Positions 1 through 9,947 are shown, counted from the stretch's first letter. The stretch is DNA of 64,000 bases from an uncultured Pseudomonadota bacterium (GCA_900320405.1 OOHM01000001.1:288394-352393); one strand, 5' to 3'. The notes: generated from the letters alone by a model not told the origin. Made by a program: numbers and translations.

Positions 1-3000
1 CGGCGGGCCAACCCCGTTTCCGCAGCACGTTCCAAGGTGCCGGCAACCTAACAACGATATCGGCGAATTTATTCAGTGGTGTGTCGGGTTCTGCGGAAGG
101 TATGTTCCGTTCAACATTTGATAAATGCACTAAATTAGAGGCAATACCATACGGATTGTTTTCCGGTATAACGGGTGGTGACTCAAATATGTTTCGTTCG
201 ACGTTTTACCAATGCAAGGGGATAACATCACTGCCGGATGATTTGTTTGCCGGAATCACGGTTGCCGACACGGATGAATTTAGGTTCACTTTTTACCAGG
301 CAACAGGTTTAAAGGGCAAATATATTCCATCAACTGCATTTACGGGCTTGGTGAATGCGGGGCATCCATCGCCGGCCACCGGCAATATGTGGTATCAAAC
401 ATTTGATGGAACCGGCTTGATAAGAACAGCGTGTCCGGCAAAAACACACCAATTCATTACTGGGTACGAAGGAACAACAGCAAGCACCACATGGAACGGG
501 TATATATCTTGTGAACCGAATAACCCGTGCACCGGGACAAACTATTGGGATTCAACGAACGAAGTTTGTGTCCCATGTCCAACCGGATATACATATGATA
601 CCAGTGACGCCAAGGAATCAATCAACCAATGCAAAATTCAATGTGCGGCGGGAACATATATTGCAAATGCGGAGGATGCGACATGTACAAATGCCGGCGT
701 GGGATATTATGCGGCGGGCGGTGTGGTAAATTATGGTTCAACCAGTTCGCACACCCGATGCCCAGATAATATGCCAACGGTAAACAATACCACCACTGCG
801 TCAAGTGTTGGACAATGTGTTGTGTATTGTCGTGGTGCGAATTACCGCGGTTCAAACAATTCGTGTATAGAATGTCCGGCAGGATATGATTATGATAAAG
901 ATGACGGCAAAACGGCGATTACCGATTGTAAAATTCATTGCGATGGCGGGACATATTTGCCGACGGCAAACGCATCGTCTTGTGAAGATGTCGGCGACGG
1001 TTATTGGGCGGCGGCGGCAACGGTTGTATATGGTTCAACCACACCGCGTACACAATGTCCGAACGGTCAAATGACGGGAACCACCAACGCATCCAGTGCA
1101 TCGCAATGTATTGAATCATTGTGTACCGGTGCGACATATCGTGATTCTTTGACGGGTGAGTGTGTATCGTGTCCGCCGGGATATGATGCGCATACGGTAT
1201 CTGGGAAAACGGCGCCCACCGATTGCCAGATTCATTGTGTTGCGGGAACATACCTGGTAAATGCGAATGATACAGTATGCGCCAATGTTGGTGACGGTTA
1301 TTGGGCGGCGGCCAGTGATATAAATTATGGGTCTGCGGGAACATCGGCGCGGCATCAATGTCCCAATGGGGAACCAACGGGAACCCAAACCGCAACCAGC
1401 GAGTTGCAATGCCAAACATCGTGCGTGGGTGCCCGTTATTATAATTCCACCACGGGGCAATGCGCGGATTGTCCAACGGGATACACCGATAACACAACAA
1501 ACGGCAAGAATTCCATCACCCAGTGTCAGCATTATTGTCAGGCGGGTGCATATGCCGAAACATTTACCCGGATTTCGTATTTGGAAAGTGATGGGACACA
1601 ACAATTTATTGATACCGGATATGAAATCACGGGAACCCATGTGAACGGTGTTGCGGTTGTGGCAACAACCGTCACCAACCCCACCAAGAATAACTATGGT
1701 AATTTCTTTGGAAATTTATATGGACCGGGCGGTTTTAGTGCCAACCACAAAGATGGAAATTTTGGATTATGGATACAATCCAAGACAAAGGGTGAAAAAG
1801 GTACATATAACACAGCTTTTACGGTGGGCCAACAATATACTTTAACCTATGATGTCACCACTGACAGTACCAAGGGATATGCACGACTTAAGGTTGATGG
1901 CAACAATGCGACCCCATATCCTAAATCGCTTGATGGTGTAAATATAAATGCAGAAGGAAATAGGTTCAAATTGTTCACAAATGGTGGTGCGGCCGTGGTG
2001 GATGGCACGGTTCTGGGCGAAAGGTGGGGTGATAAATTATTTGGCGGACGTATATATTCATTAACACTTTACGAAAATGATGTATTGGTGTTGGATTTGG
2101 TGCCTGTTCGTCGTGGGTCGGATGGTGCGTTGGGGATGTTTAATCGAGTCAACAATGAATTCTATGGTAATTCGGGCCTTGGGAATTTTACCGCGGGTTC
2201 CGATATTGGCGAGATATTTATTGAATGCACCCCCGTTGGTAATGGGTATTATGTTGGGGAAAATTATACGAATTTTGGTGACACAGGGGCGCGCAATAAA
2301 TGTCCAAATAATTCACCAACCATGGAAAACGGTGAAATTATACATAATGCCAGCAGCATTTATCAATGCGACGGTGTCGAACCGTGTCATAATGCAGAAT
2401 ATCCAAACCCCAGTACGGGTGTATGTACCCAATGTCCAACGGGATACGATTATAACACACAAAGCAACAAAGAATCTATTAATGAATGCCAAACACATTG
2501 TTATGCCGGAACATATTTGGCGGCGGCATATGATGCGACATGTTCAAATGTTGGTGACGGGTACTATGCGGGCGAAGAAACCATAAATTGGGGTGATATT
2601 GGTACGCGCACCCGTTGCCCCAACGGCGGAATGACGAACACCGATACCGCGGAAAGTGTGGCGGAATGTCAAGAAGTTATAAATAACTGTACCGGTGCGA
2701 CATATATGAATTTTGGTATATGTGAACCGTGTCCATCGGGATATACCGCCAATACGACCGACGGCAAAAGTTCGGCAACCGATTGCCAACTGATTTGTCC
2801 CGAAGGTTCATACCTGGCCACGGCACGGGCAACAACCTGTACCGATGCGGGCGTGGGATATTGGGCAACGGGTGGCGCGGTAAATTATGATTCAACCAGT
2901 ATTCGCACCCAATGCACGGGGGGATTAACCACCGTTGGATATGGCCACGGTGCGGACGAATTGGCGGATTGCGGCCGTAAATTACATCTGGGTGATTTTA

Positions 3001-3212
3001 TACTGTATACGAAAACAACGAAACCAACCATTCCTGCAATTAATGTTCAGGTTGAAAACGATGCCGCAACACATTATGTCGGGGTAAGCAGTACAAACCA
3101 CGCATTAACCCCCGTTCATGTTACCCAGGGAAATACACAATATACCGCGTATGACGACAGTATTTTATACGGCGAACGTGATTTAGAAACCAATACGCGT
3201 ATCACACAATAA
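1..3212 (+). CDS. Giant Cys-rich repeat surface protein with LRR-like and LamG-like parts (5' partial)
   Basis: The reading frame is open from the window's left edge (codons begin at base 3), so the N-terminus and any signal peptide lie outside. First come about four ~25-residue BspA/DUF285-like leucine-rich repeats built on MFRSTF...L..IP..LFSGI. Then follow six ~90-residue Cys repeats, each opening like CTGATYxDS..GxCxxCPxGY and continuing to GTY...GxGYWAAG..VNYGST..RTxCPNG. A LamG/concanavalin-like domain (YLESDGTQ...DTGY to NEFYGNSG) sits between repeats four and five. The last ~120 residues closely match the end of the next gene. This is probably a surface adhesin; the family is unrecognised and no catalytic motif is visible. 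Confidence 0.85.
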   Translation, partial: AGQPRFRSTFQGAGNLTTISANLFSGVSGSAEGMFRSTFDKCTKLEAIPYGLFSGITGGDSNMFRSTFYQCKGITSLPDDLFAGITVADTDEFRFTFYQATGLKGKYIPSTAFTGLVNAGHPSPATGNMWYQTFDGTGLIRTACPAKTHQFITGYEGTTASTTWNGYISCEPNNPCTGTNYWDSTNEVCVPCPTGYTYDTSDAKESINQCKIQCAAGTYIANAEDATCTNAGVGYYAAGGVVNYGSTSSHTRCPDNMPTVNNTTTASSVGQCVVYCRGANYRGSNNSCIECPAGYDYDKDDGKTAITDCKIHCDGGTYLPTANASSCEDVGDGYWAAAATVVYGSTTPRTQCPNGQMTGTTNASSASQCIESLCTGATYRDSLTGECVSCPPGYDAHTVSGKTAPTDCQIHCVAGTYLVNANDTVCANVGDGYWAAASDINYGSAGTSARHQCPNGEPTGTQTATSELQCQTSCVGARYYNSTTGQCADCPTGYTDNTTNGKNSITQCQHYCQAGAYAETFTRISYLESDGTQQFIDTGYEITGTHVNGVAVVATTVTNPTKNNYGNFFGNLYGPGGFSANHKDGNFGLWIQSKTKGEKGTYNTAFTVGQQYTLTYDVTTDSTKGYARLKVDGNNATPYPKSLDGVNINAEGNRFKLFTNGGAAVVDGTVLGERWGDKLFGGRIYSLTLYENDVLVLDLVPVRRGSDGALGMFNRVNNEFYGNSGLGNFTAGSDIGEIFIECTPVGNGYYVGENYTNFGDTGARNKCPNNSPTMENGEIIHNASSIYQCDGVEPCHNAEYPNPSTGVCTQCPTGYDYNTQSNKESINECQTHCYAGTYLAAAYDATCSNVGDGYYAGEETINWGDIGTRTRCPNGGMTNTDTAESVAECQEVINNCTGATYMNFGICEPCPSGYTANTTDGKSSATDCQLICPEGSYLATARATTCTDAGVGYWATGGAVNYDSTSIRTQCTGGLTTVGYGHGADELADCGRKLHLGDFILYTKTTKPTIPAINVQVENDAATHYVGVSSTNHALTPVHVTQGNTQYTAYDDSILYGERDLETNTRITQ

Positions 3213-3309
3213 TAATAAAAGGGGGCTTTACATGATTGGTTGTTTTTTCAATTGGATAAAAGATTGTTATTTCCTAGAATAAATTTTGCTTGGGGATAAA
3301 TTAAGCGGA

Positions 3310-6045
3310 ATGGAAAACATAAATAAAAAATGGATTGTTTTTGATGCACGAAATATTCGCATGGTTGCGTTGCGGCTGTGTTGTGCTGTTGCATCTGTTT
3401 TTATGGTGTTTTCCGTGGCGAACGCGTGTACAGGTGCCACATTTTATGATTCTATGATAGATGCGTGTGTACCATGTCCGGCATATTACGATTACAATAC
3501 CACAGATGGCAAAACAGATGTTTCCCAATGTCAAATTCTCTGTCCCGCTGGAAAATTTGTCGAAGTGCCCGGTGTTTACGGATATACTCAATTGGAATAT
3601 CTGGAAAGCGATGGTACACAATACATCGATACAGGTTTTGTCCATAATTCCACCAATATTCGTGGTGAAATGCGTGTCGGGTCAAGCAGCGATTTAAACA
3701 AGAACGTTAATATCATTGGAAACCAAACTGCCAGTGGCGGGTATTCCGTTGGTTGGGATCAGGCATTTAAAATATGGGTTGTATCCAGTAACAACCGTGT
3801 ACAAGGTCCAAGAAAGGCAATGTCCGCGGGTGCTGTATATGATATTACTTATACACTTACCGGCAATTCACGAACTATAGCATACGAAGGTGAATCTGAG
3901 ACCTTGGAACATGCGGGCGGTATTGTAACGGATAAACATATTCATTTGTTTGATAATGGTATGCAACAAACAGTTCAGTTTTTTAAGGGGCGCATCTATC
4001 ATATTAAATTATACGAAGATAACGTATTAGTGCATGAATTTGTGCCGGTACAACGTACAGGTGGCGCGGTTGGAATGTATGATACGGTCACGCATACCTT
4101 TTTCGAAAATAGCGCTTTGAGTGGTCCTAACGTCAGTGCAGCAGATCCATGTGTAGAGGTGGGAGTTGGACATTATGCCGTACAAGAACCTGTAAACTTT
4201 GGAAGCACAGGTACCAGGAATGCATGCCCCGCAGGGACCGCTTCTAATAATCCGACCGCGTCCGGTCTGGCTGCGTGTGTGGCATGCCAGGGCGCAACAT
4301 ACAACGGTACAACCGGTGCGACCACGTGCATTCCATGCCCGACAGGATATAATTACAATACAACCGCCGGTAAAACAAGTATAGGACAATGCCAAATAAG
4401 CTGCGGTCCTGGTACGTATGTACCGCCATCACTGGGGAGTGCCTATACCGAACTAGAATACATTCAGACAAGTGGGACTCAATGGATAGATACCAATGCG
4501 CAAGTGGCACAACTGGTCAATCCTATTGCTTCAATGACAATGGAGTATGTCACGGTTGAAAACGGAAAACAAAGTGGCGCCCAGAAAGCTAATATACAGT
4601 TTAAATGGGGAATTTCAAATGGTGGACAGTTCCTGTGTCAGGCCGCTGGGAATAATACCGAGGTGACGTTTGGTGCCGCCGATACGAACAAGCACACATT
4701 TACCCTGAATGTCCAAAATGGAACATGTACAATGGACGGTATAAGTAAAAATCTAACGATTGGCGATTTGTCGAAAATAACCGAGGATATTGCACTTGGT
4801 AATCTCGCTGGTGCTAATAATCGATTGGGTAAAATTAGAATATACGATTTTGAACTTAGTAGTAATAATACTGTTATTAGACATATGGTTCCGGCGCGGC
4901 GTACTGCTGATGGGGTGCTTGGGATGCTTGATACAATAAATAATGAATTCTATACTAACTCTGGGTCCGGCAAATTTGTTGCGGGTGGCGATGTAAATGT
5001 TCCACAGTGTATAGATGTTGGCCTTGGGTATTGGTCGGCGGGTGGCGTTGCCGATTACGGTGGTACTTCGTCACGTACCCCGTGCGAGAGTGGAAAAACA
5101 ACCATGGTAACAAATGCCACCAGTGCGTCACAGTGTGTTGCCACGGTATCTGTACACAATGTGACATATTCCTGTGGCGATGGCACGGGAACACCGCCTG
5201 CGGCCACAACCGCCATGGATGCATCGCAGTTTACACCGGCGGCGAATTCATGTAGTCGCGCAAATTATATATTCACCGGTTGGGGGGTGTCAGGAACAAA
5301 TGATGTCAAAGATGCCGAAGTACCATTTATTTGGGATTATAATGAAGATAAGACATTAACCGCGCAATGGGAAACATGCCCGGCATGCAATGCCACCAAC
5401 GCCAGTTGTGTGTATACAGGTATAACAAACAATGTATGTACATATACCACCGTATGTGACACTGGGTATGGCAATATCCAGAACGATGGCGCATATAATC
5501 CGATTTGTTCGTTATTGGCATGCACTGGTGCAACATATATGAATAATAACGTATGTACCGCTTGTCCAACGGGGTATGATTATGATACCGATAACGGTAA
5601 AACGGCAATAACCCAATGCAAAATAAACTGTGCTGGTGGGGCGTATGTTGCGACGGCAAATGATGCGACATGCACCGATGCCGGTGTTGGTTATTGGGCA
5701 ACGGGTGGTGCGGTAAATTACGGTTCAACCAGTACACGCACCCAATGCACGGGGGGATTAACCACCGTTGGATATGGCCACGGCGCAGACGAATTGGCGG
5801 ATTGCGGTCGTAAATTACACCTGGGTGATTTTATATTGTACACCAAGACGACTAAACCGACCACGCCGGCAATAAATATTCAACCCGAAAATGATTCCGC
5901 GACATATTATGTCGGGGTCAGTCCCACAGACCATACATTAACACCCATTCATGTGACCCGGGGTGACACACAATACACCGCGTTTGACGACAGTATTTTG
6001 CACGGTGAGCGCGATATTGACACCAACGCGCGTATTACCCAATAA
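3310..6045 (+). CDS. Secreted Cys-rich repeat protein with two LamG-like domains and an InlB-type repeat
   Basis: 911 aa. ATG 3310 is preferred over an in-frame TTG at 3286; the signal peptide core is VALRLCCAVASVFMVFSVANA, cut before CTGATF. Order: Cys repeat, LamG-like domain (LEYLESDGTQYIDTGF), Cys repeat, second LamG-like domain (LEYIQTSGTQWIDT), Cys half-repeat, a Listeria-Bacteroides/InlB B-repeat-like segment (FTGWG...LTAQW), a last Cys repeat, and the tail shared with the gene upstream. It is a tandem paralogue of the 1-3212 gene, 97 bp away, and both tails are near identical at the DNA level. Likely a cell-surface binding protein; the ligand is unknown. Confidence 0.85.
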   Translation: MENINKKWIVFDARNIRMVALRLCCAVASVFMVFSVANACTGATFYDSMIDACVPCPAYYDYNTTDGKTDVSQCQILCPAGKFVEVPGVYGYTQLEYLESDGTQYIDTGFVHNSTNIRGEMRVGSSSDLNKNVNIIGNQTASGGYSVGWDQAFKIWVVSSNNRVQGPRKAMSAGAVYDITYTLTGNSRTIAYEGESETLEHAGGIVTDKHIHLFDNGMQQTVQFFKGRIYHIKLYEDNVLVHEFVPVQRTGGAVGMYDTVTHTFFENSALSGPNVSAADPCVEVGVGHYAVQEPVNFGSTGTRNACPAGTASNNPTASGLAACVACQGATYNGTTGATTCIPCPTGYNYNTTAGKTSIGQCQISCGPGTYVPPSLGSAYTELEYIQTSGTQWIDTNAQVAQLVNPIASMTMEYVTVENGKQSGAQKANIQFKWGISNGGQFLCQAAGNNTEVTFGAADTNKHTFTLNVQNGTCTMDGISKNLTIGDLSKITEDIALGNLAGANNRLGKIRIYDFELSSNNTVIRHMVPARRTADGVLGMLDTINNEFYTNSGSGKFVAGGDVNVPQCIDVGLGYWSAGGVADYGGTSSRTPCESGKTTMVTNATSASQCVATVSVHNVTYSCGDGTGTPPAATTAMDASQFTPAANSCSRANYIFTGWGVSGTNDVKDAEVPFIWDYNEDKTLTAQWETCPACNATNASCVYTGITNNVCTYTTVCDTGYGNIQNDGAYNPICSLLACTGATYMNNNVCTACPTGYDYDTDNGKTAITQCKINCAGGAYVATANDATCTDAGVGYWATGGAVNYGSTSTRTQCTGGLTTVGYGHGADELADCGRKLHLGDFILYTKTTKPTTPAINIQPENDSATYYVGVSPTDHTLTPIHVTRGDTQYTAFDDSILHGERDIDTNARITQ

Positions 6046-6255
6046 ATAAAAAATAATCCGTCATCCCGTTGAAAGTTATGCTATTATATTGGCTAATATA
6101 TTGTCATGGCGGGCTTGGTCCGCCATAGGGGCTTTTGAAACCTGTGATGAATATTGCGAAATTATTCTGAATTATTCGTCACAACTGTTTATCCCTATTG
6201 CGGAATAAATCCGCAATGACAAATAGAAGAACGGCGAAATAAAAAGGAAATTAAA
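6046..6255. repeat. Intergenic stretch with a GTCATCCCG repeat remnant and two hairpins
   Basis: No gene. Bases 6058-6074 match the start of the dispersed palindromic element seen whole at 43971 and 54021. Two perfect hairpins follow: 6106-6112 with 6120-6126 (7 bp) and 6197-6204 with 6210-6217 (8 bp). Neither has a T-run, so neither is a clear terminator. Confidence 0.5.
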
Positions 6256-6555
6256 TTATTCCAACCAAATGGTTGCGCGTGTCGCACTGGTTGTGGCACC
6301 AACCGGAATGGTGACTTCACTTTTTGATACTGTCACGGTTCCATTGCTTGCGGTAACGGCCGTCACCATTGGCCCCGACCCAGAATCAACGACATTTGTT
6401 GATGTCAATTTATCCTGTTTTGCCGCATCTATGGAATCATACGCCCCTTCGACATAGGATGCCACGGCAACAACCTTGGTTTTATCCAACTCACCCTCGG
6501 CAAAGGCGGGGGAAACAATGGCAAACGCAATAAAAATATAAAATAACTCTCTCAT
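6256..6555 (-). CDS. Small exported protein with YVEGAY...KQDKL segment
   Basis: 99 aa. ATG at 6555 gives a clean signal peptide (MRELFYIFIAFAIVSPAFA) with GGAAAG just upstream. An ATG at 6588 is in frame but sits only 5 bp from a TATAAT box, too close for a normal leader. After the signal peptide come ASYVEGAYDSIDAAKQDKL and a Thr/Val/Ser-rich, beta-like tail. The YV[D/E/K]xA...KQ segment is shared with the CLLW-family proteins further along, but this one lacks the Cys-CLLW end. Function unknown. Confidence 0.7.
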   Translation of the reverse strand: MRELFYIFIAFAIVSPAFAEGELDKTKVVAVASYVEGAYDSIDAAKQDKLTSTNVVDSGSGPMVTAVTASNGTVTVSKSEVTIPVGATTSATRATIWLE

Positions 6556-6593
6556 CTTTCCAAATAAAAGGCCTGGAAATTTTATCATACATT

Positions 6594-6622
6594 ATTATAC
6601 ACAATATTGATAAAATTGTCCA
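6594..6622 (-). promoter_or_regulatory. Promoter of the 6256-6555 gene
   Basis: Minus-strand TGGACA (6622-6617), 17-bp spacer, TATAAT (6599-6594). The expected start of transcription is near 6587, giving a ~30-nt leader to the ATG at 6555. Confidence 0.6.
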
Positions 6623-6645
6623 GACCAAAAATTAAGATTTTATTA

Positions 6646-7581
6646 TTAAATACCCGGGGTGTATGCCACCGTGCCAGCAGAAATCTTGTTAGCGACCCCC
6701 GCCACATTACCTGTGACCCCAGTAACAACCGTGTCTTGACTCAAAGTCACAGACACAGGATTAGCTGCTGGTGTTGTGGCACCCCAAGTATCTACAACTT
6801 GAATACTGCCTGTAAGGGTACCCGTTGTCGCCTGAATCTGAGAAAAGTCAATTGTTGCACCATTGACCGCTGCTGCCGCTGTTGCCGCCGCCCCTGTTTT
6901 TGTTGCGTAATCACCGGACAAACCGTTAATCGCTTGTGCAACGGCTTTTTCCGTTACTAATTTTGTATCGGATGCATTTGTGAATGCGGCGATACCAGCC
7001 CCGTCATTTGCTGTAGAATCGACGACAGTCCCGGCTTTAAAATTATCAGTTTCCAAATTGCTAATTGTATTATCGTCCGCATCAATTGTTTTGTTTGTAA
7101 CTGTTTGTGTGTCATTAAGTGTAACCATTCCGTTTGTTGCGGTTGTAATCGCTTCACGAACCGCTTGTTCGGTCGGCAGGGCGGTATCTGCGCCGGTTGC
7201 ACCAACTTCGGTAACAATCACACCAGTAGCAAAATTATCAGTTTCTAAATTAGTAATTGAATTACCCGTTCCATTTGCATCAATGGATTTATTCGTCAAT
7301 GTTGCTGTGCTACTGGCGGTCAATGCATTCCCTGCTGTGTCTGCAATTGTGTTAATTGCTTTCATTGCTGCGTTATATGCGCCCTTGACGTAACCGGCGG
7401 TTGCGACATTTCCATCAACAGACTCATTCGCCTCTGCCAATGCCCATTTGGGTTGTGCGTCTGTTGTAAGTCCGCTGGCGGCATCACTGTGCGTGGGGTC
7501 GCCGGCAACCGGTGTCGCGTTCGCAGCCATTGGTAAAATTGCCAATGCCGCGATTACTGATATATTTAGAATGTTTTTCAT
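6646..7581 (-). CDS. Exported phage-fibre-like repeat protein
   Basis: 311 aa. Strong AAGGAG before ATG 7581; signal peptide MKNILNISVIAALAILPMAANA. A GYVKGAYNAA segment follows at about residue 63. The body is Thr/Ala/Asn-rich with two copies of a TLTNKSIDA / TVTNKTIDA unit followed by ISNLETDNF. TNKTIDA-type units are familiar from phage tail fibres and trimeric beta-helical fibres, which suggests a fibrous exported protein. No phage genes are nearby. It sits among three other exported minus-strand genes. No catalytic residues are visible. Confidence 0.75.
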   Translation of the reverse strand: MKNILNISVIAALAILPMAANATPVAGDPTHSDAASGLTTDAQPKWALAEANESVDGNVATAGYVKGAYNAAMKAINTIADTAGNALTASSTATLTNKSIDANGTGNSITNLETDNFATGVIVTEVGATGADTALPTEQAVREAITTATNGMVTLNDTQTVTNKTIDADDNTISNLETDNFKAGTVVDSTANDGAGIAAFTNASDTKLVTEKAVAQAINGLSGDYATKTGAAATAAAAVNGATIDFSQIQATTGTLTGSIQVVDTWGATTPAANPVSVTLSQDTVVTGVTGNVAGVANKISAGTVAYTPGI

Positions 7582-7677
7582 TCTCTTTCTCCTTCGTTTG
7601 CTTGTTGTTTGTTCCTGGTTGCATTACATCATAAAAATGGTTTCATTAAACCGATATAATGCATTTTTTTAATCTTT

Positions 7678-8289
7678 TTATGGATTTAATAATGATTCAA
7701 AATCACCATCATTCCACGTGCTTTCTATTTCCATCGCCTGCCAAGTGCCGTTGCCGGTACCGTCGGTTTTGAAAACATATGTCGTATTGTTTTGAACATT
7801 TTCTATGTTCAATTCAATTCTAGATGGGTCCGATGATGTCGCACCCGGTGTGACCTTGATACCGTCGCCCGGGGTATAAACAATACTGGAAGATTCCAAA
7901 TCGTTCACTTTTTTGATTAAACCGTTATTTGCATCACCAACGGCCGTTTGCAAATCGGCAACATCTTTGACCAACCCATCGGTTGAATCGCCAACCGTAT
8001 CTTGTAAACCTTCAACGGCGCCAACCAATCCGGTACCCGGATTTTCACCGGTTCCCGCGGTTCCAACGGTGTTCGCCAAATCGCCAACATCAATCAGGCC
8101 GCCGTTTCCGTCACTTAACGCATTTTGTAAATTGGTGATATCACCCTTGGCCGCATCATATACATATTTCAACCCGGCATCAACATAACCCTTGGTTGTT
8201 AATGCGGTATTGTTCGCATCTTCTGCGTATGCGCCAATTGAAACCATCGATATCGATGCCGCCAAACCATATAAAAATTTCTTCCTCAT
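7678..8289 (-). CDS. Exported YVD-type protein with ~22-residue repeats
   Basis: 203 aa, GAGGAG ahead of ATG 8289, signal peptide MRKKFLYGLAASISMVSIGAYA. TTKGYVDAGLKYVYDAAK follows, then degenerate repeats built on LQ..VGD...GL...V.DL (about residues 45-130), which look coiled-coil or fibre-stalk in nature, and a beta-rich end with YTPGDGI. It shares the GYVD segment with the CLLW family but lacks the Cys motif. Its product is probably a surface stalk or fibre protein; no family recognised. Confidence 0.75.
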   Translation of the reverse strand: MRKKFLYGLAASISMVSIGAYAEDANNTALTTKGYVDAGLKYVYDAAKGDITNLQNALSDGNGGLIDVGDLANTVGTAGTGENPGTGLVGAVEGLQDTVGDSTDGLVKDVADLQTAVGDANNGLIKKVNDLESSSIVYTPGDGIKVTPGATSSDPSRIELNIENVQNNTTYVFKTDGTGNGTWQAMEIESTWNDGDFESLLNP

Positions 8290-8344
8290 ATACTGACTCC
8301 TCTTTTATTTATTTTGCTTGCTTTTCAATTATATCTTATTTTGC

Positions 8345-9070
8345 CTATGGTTGTCCACCCTGATTTTCTTCCGTGTGCAGAAAACCGGGGTCAAAATCGT
8401 TCACAACCTCTGGCCGAATCTGATTTACAATTTGATTGACATATTCTTTGGTATAATAATTTTGTTCAAGATAGTTTTGGGTTTCGTCCGCGGTCCAGTA
8501 ATCGTCGGACAGCCCCGCACCGTCAATCATTTCGTGCAAATTATCTATTTCTTGATTTATTTCGTCCAGTGTCGTTGGCAAATTCGCCAAATCGTCGGAC
8601 ACACTAATCGTTTTGCCGTCGATGATAATCCCGTCGCCCGCATCCAATGCTTCTTGTTTGTTGGACATTGCTTCTTCCAAATTGACAATGCGCTGTGTCA
8701 AATCGGCGACCGCACTGCCGCCACCCGACGGTGTTGTTGAACTGGACGAAAGTTTCGAACTTAGCCCCGTCGCAAGATTCTTGTGCAAACCCGATCTGCG
8801 CGCAGAATCAATATACCCGGACGCCTTGGGCGTTGTGCTTACGACCTTGGGGCTGCTGGATATTGTTGTTGTGGGCTTAATCGTCGAACCCGATGTGCGC
8901 AACGCAGGTGCGCGCTGAATCTGTATGTCTTTGCTATCACGACTGTAAAAATTGCTGTTTGTGGGGTCGCCAAGTTTTTTTACAACGGGCACAGCCCTGG
9001 ACGGACTTGTTAAAATTCCCTCTGTGGCCAATATAACCGCCAAAATCACGCTTTTTGGATGCAACTGCAA
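8345..9070 (-). CDS. Exported Ser/Thr-rich protein with coiled-coil segment
   Basis: 241 aa. The frame opens with TTG at 9070 (a second TTG lies at 9064), both served by GGAGAGGG. The N-terminus is hydrophobic and signal-like (SVILAVILATEGILTSPSRA). A Ser/Thr/Pro-rich linker spans about residues 45-115, then comes a coiled-coil-like segment (LTQRIVNLEEAMSNKQEAL), an IIIDGKTI beta segment and an acidic, Tyr/Asn-rich end. NKQEALDAGDGI echoes the KQ-type fibre segments of its neighbours. Function unknown. Confidence 0.65.
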   Translation of the reverse strand: MQLHPKSVILAVILATEGILTSPSRAVPVVKKLGDPTNSNFYSRDSKDIQIQRAPALRTSGSTIKPTTTISSSPKVVSTTPKASGYIDSARRSGLHKNLATGLSSKLSSSSTTPSGGGSAVADLTQRIVNLEEAMSNKQEALDAGDGIIIDGKTISVSDDLANLPTTLDEINQEIDNLHEMIDGAGLSDDYWTADETQNYLEQNYYTKEYVNQIVNQIRPEVVNDFDPGFLHTEENQGGQP

Positions 9071-9087
9071 CCCTCTCCTCGGGGCAT

Positions 9088-9093
9088 ATTATA
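9088..9093 (-). promoter_or_regulatory. -10 box for the 8345-9070 gene
   Basis: Minus-strand TATAAT about 18 bp before the TTG start. The best -35 (TTTGTT, 17 bp upstream) is weak. Confidence 0.4.
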
Positions 9094-9211
9094 TCACAAA
9101 AACATATAAAAACAAACAGTCTGTTAAATATAATTTTAATTTTTATGCTTGACTTTTTATTTTTTGTGTTTTTTTGCCCGTGGTAATTCAATAGACGGTG
9201 TTTATTTATTG

Positions 9212-9240
9212 TTGAAATGATTTTTGTACATCGTTATAAT
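9212..9240 (+). promoter_or_regulatory. Promoter of the outer-membrane protein gene
   Basis: TTGAAA (9212-9217), 17-bp spacer, TATAAT (9235-9240), then AAAAGGGGG as ribosome binding site before ATG 9270. Confidence 0.7.
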
Positions 9241-9269
9241 TGTTCCTGTGTTAGAAAAGGGGGAATCAT

Positions 9270-9947
9270 ATGAAAAAAATTATTTTGTTAACAAGTATTG
9301 TTTGTATTACCAATGCCGCGAATGCGTACACCGAATACTATGTCTCGGCCAAGGCAGATTTGGGCGACGCAACCATATATGTGGACGGTGATACGAAAAT
9401 GGGGGATTTTTTGGCCGAAGTTTCTGGGCCTGGGTATAAATACGATGCGTCCGGATTTTTGTGGGGAATATCGCCCGCCGTTGGTCTTGATTGGTCCCCG
9501 AACAGTATGTATGTCGCACAAAATCCGTATGCGTGGTTCCACCTTCGGTTGGAAGGCGAATTTGGATATAATAATTATCGCGAAGACGGAAAATTAAGAT
9601 ATGATTACCGGGTCACCGATAAAATCGACACGAAATTTGATCATTTCTTTATGATGGCCAATGGTTATGCAGATTTCAGAATTCACAAGATTATCCCCTA
9701 TGTCGGGTTGGGTATCGGGTACGGTTTCGGCCGAGAAGAAATCACGGTGGAAAACGATATACACGGCGAATCCAGTGATTCTGCCAGTGATAATGGGTTC
9801 CTTTATGGTTTGTATGCGGGCGTCGGATATAAATTCTCTGATATAACGACCTTTGATTTTGGTTATCGTCGAATTTATGCGCCGGCGGAAGATGATGGTA
9901 TGTATGTGTTCAGTGGTGTAAGATTGGGCGCCCGATTCCGTATATAA
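9270..9947 (+). CDS. Outer-membrane beta-barrel protein
   Basis: 225 aa with signal peptide MKKIILLTSIVCITNAANA. The mature part is a run of alternating, aromatic-rich beta strands (YYVSAKADLG, WFHLRLEGEFGYNNY, IIPYVGLGIGYGFG, GLYAGVGYKFSDI) and ends in GVRLGARFRI with a terminal hydrophobic residue. These are hallmarks of an eight-stranded OMP_b-brl/OmpA-like barrel (P44/Opa-type porin-like surface antigens). It has its own promoter and terminator and lies divergent from the fibre-like genes. Role likely structural or host-contact; the subfamily is not resolved. Confidence 0.8.
   Translation: MKKIILLTSIVCITNAANAYTEYYVSAKADLGDATIYVDGDTKMGDFLAEVSGPGYKYDASGFLWGISPAVGLDWSPNSMYVAQNPYAWFHLRLEGEFGYNNYREDGKLRYDYRVTDKIDTKFDHFFMMANGYADFRIHKIIPYVGLGIGYGFGREEITVENDIHGESSDSASDNGFLYGLYAGVGYKFSDITTFDFGYRRIYAPAEDDGMYVFSGVRLGARFRI

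Noticed and set aside
919..1500. Long minus-strand frames under the Cys-repeat genes
   Set aside because: Shadows of the repeats; composition is His/Trp/Arg-rich without SD.
3232..3282. 16-codon frame with AGGGGG before the second Cys-repeat gene
   Set aside because: Too short to judge; could be a leader peptide, but there is no pairing or codon pattern to support it.
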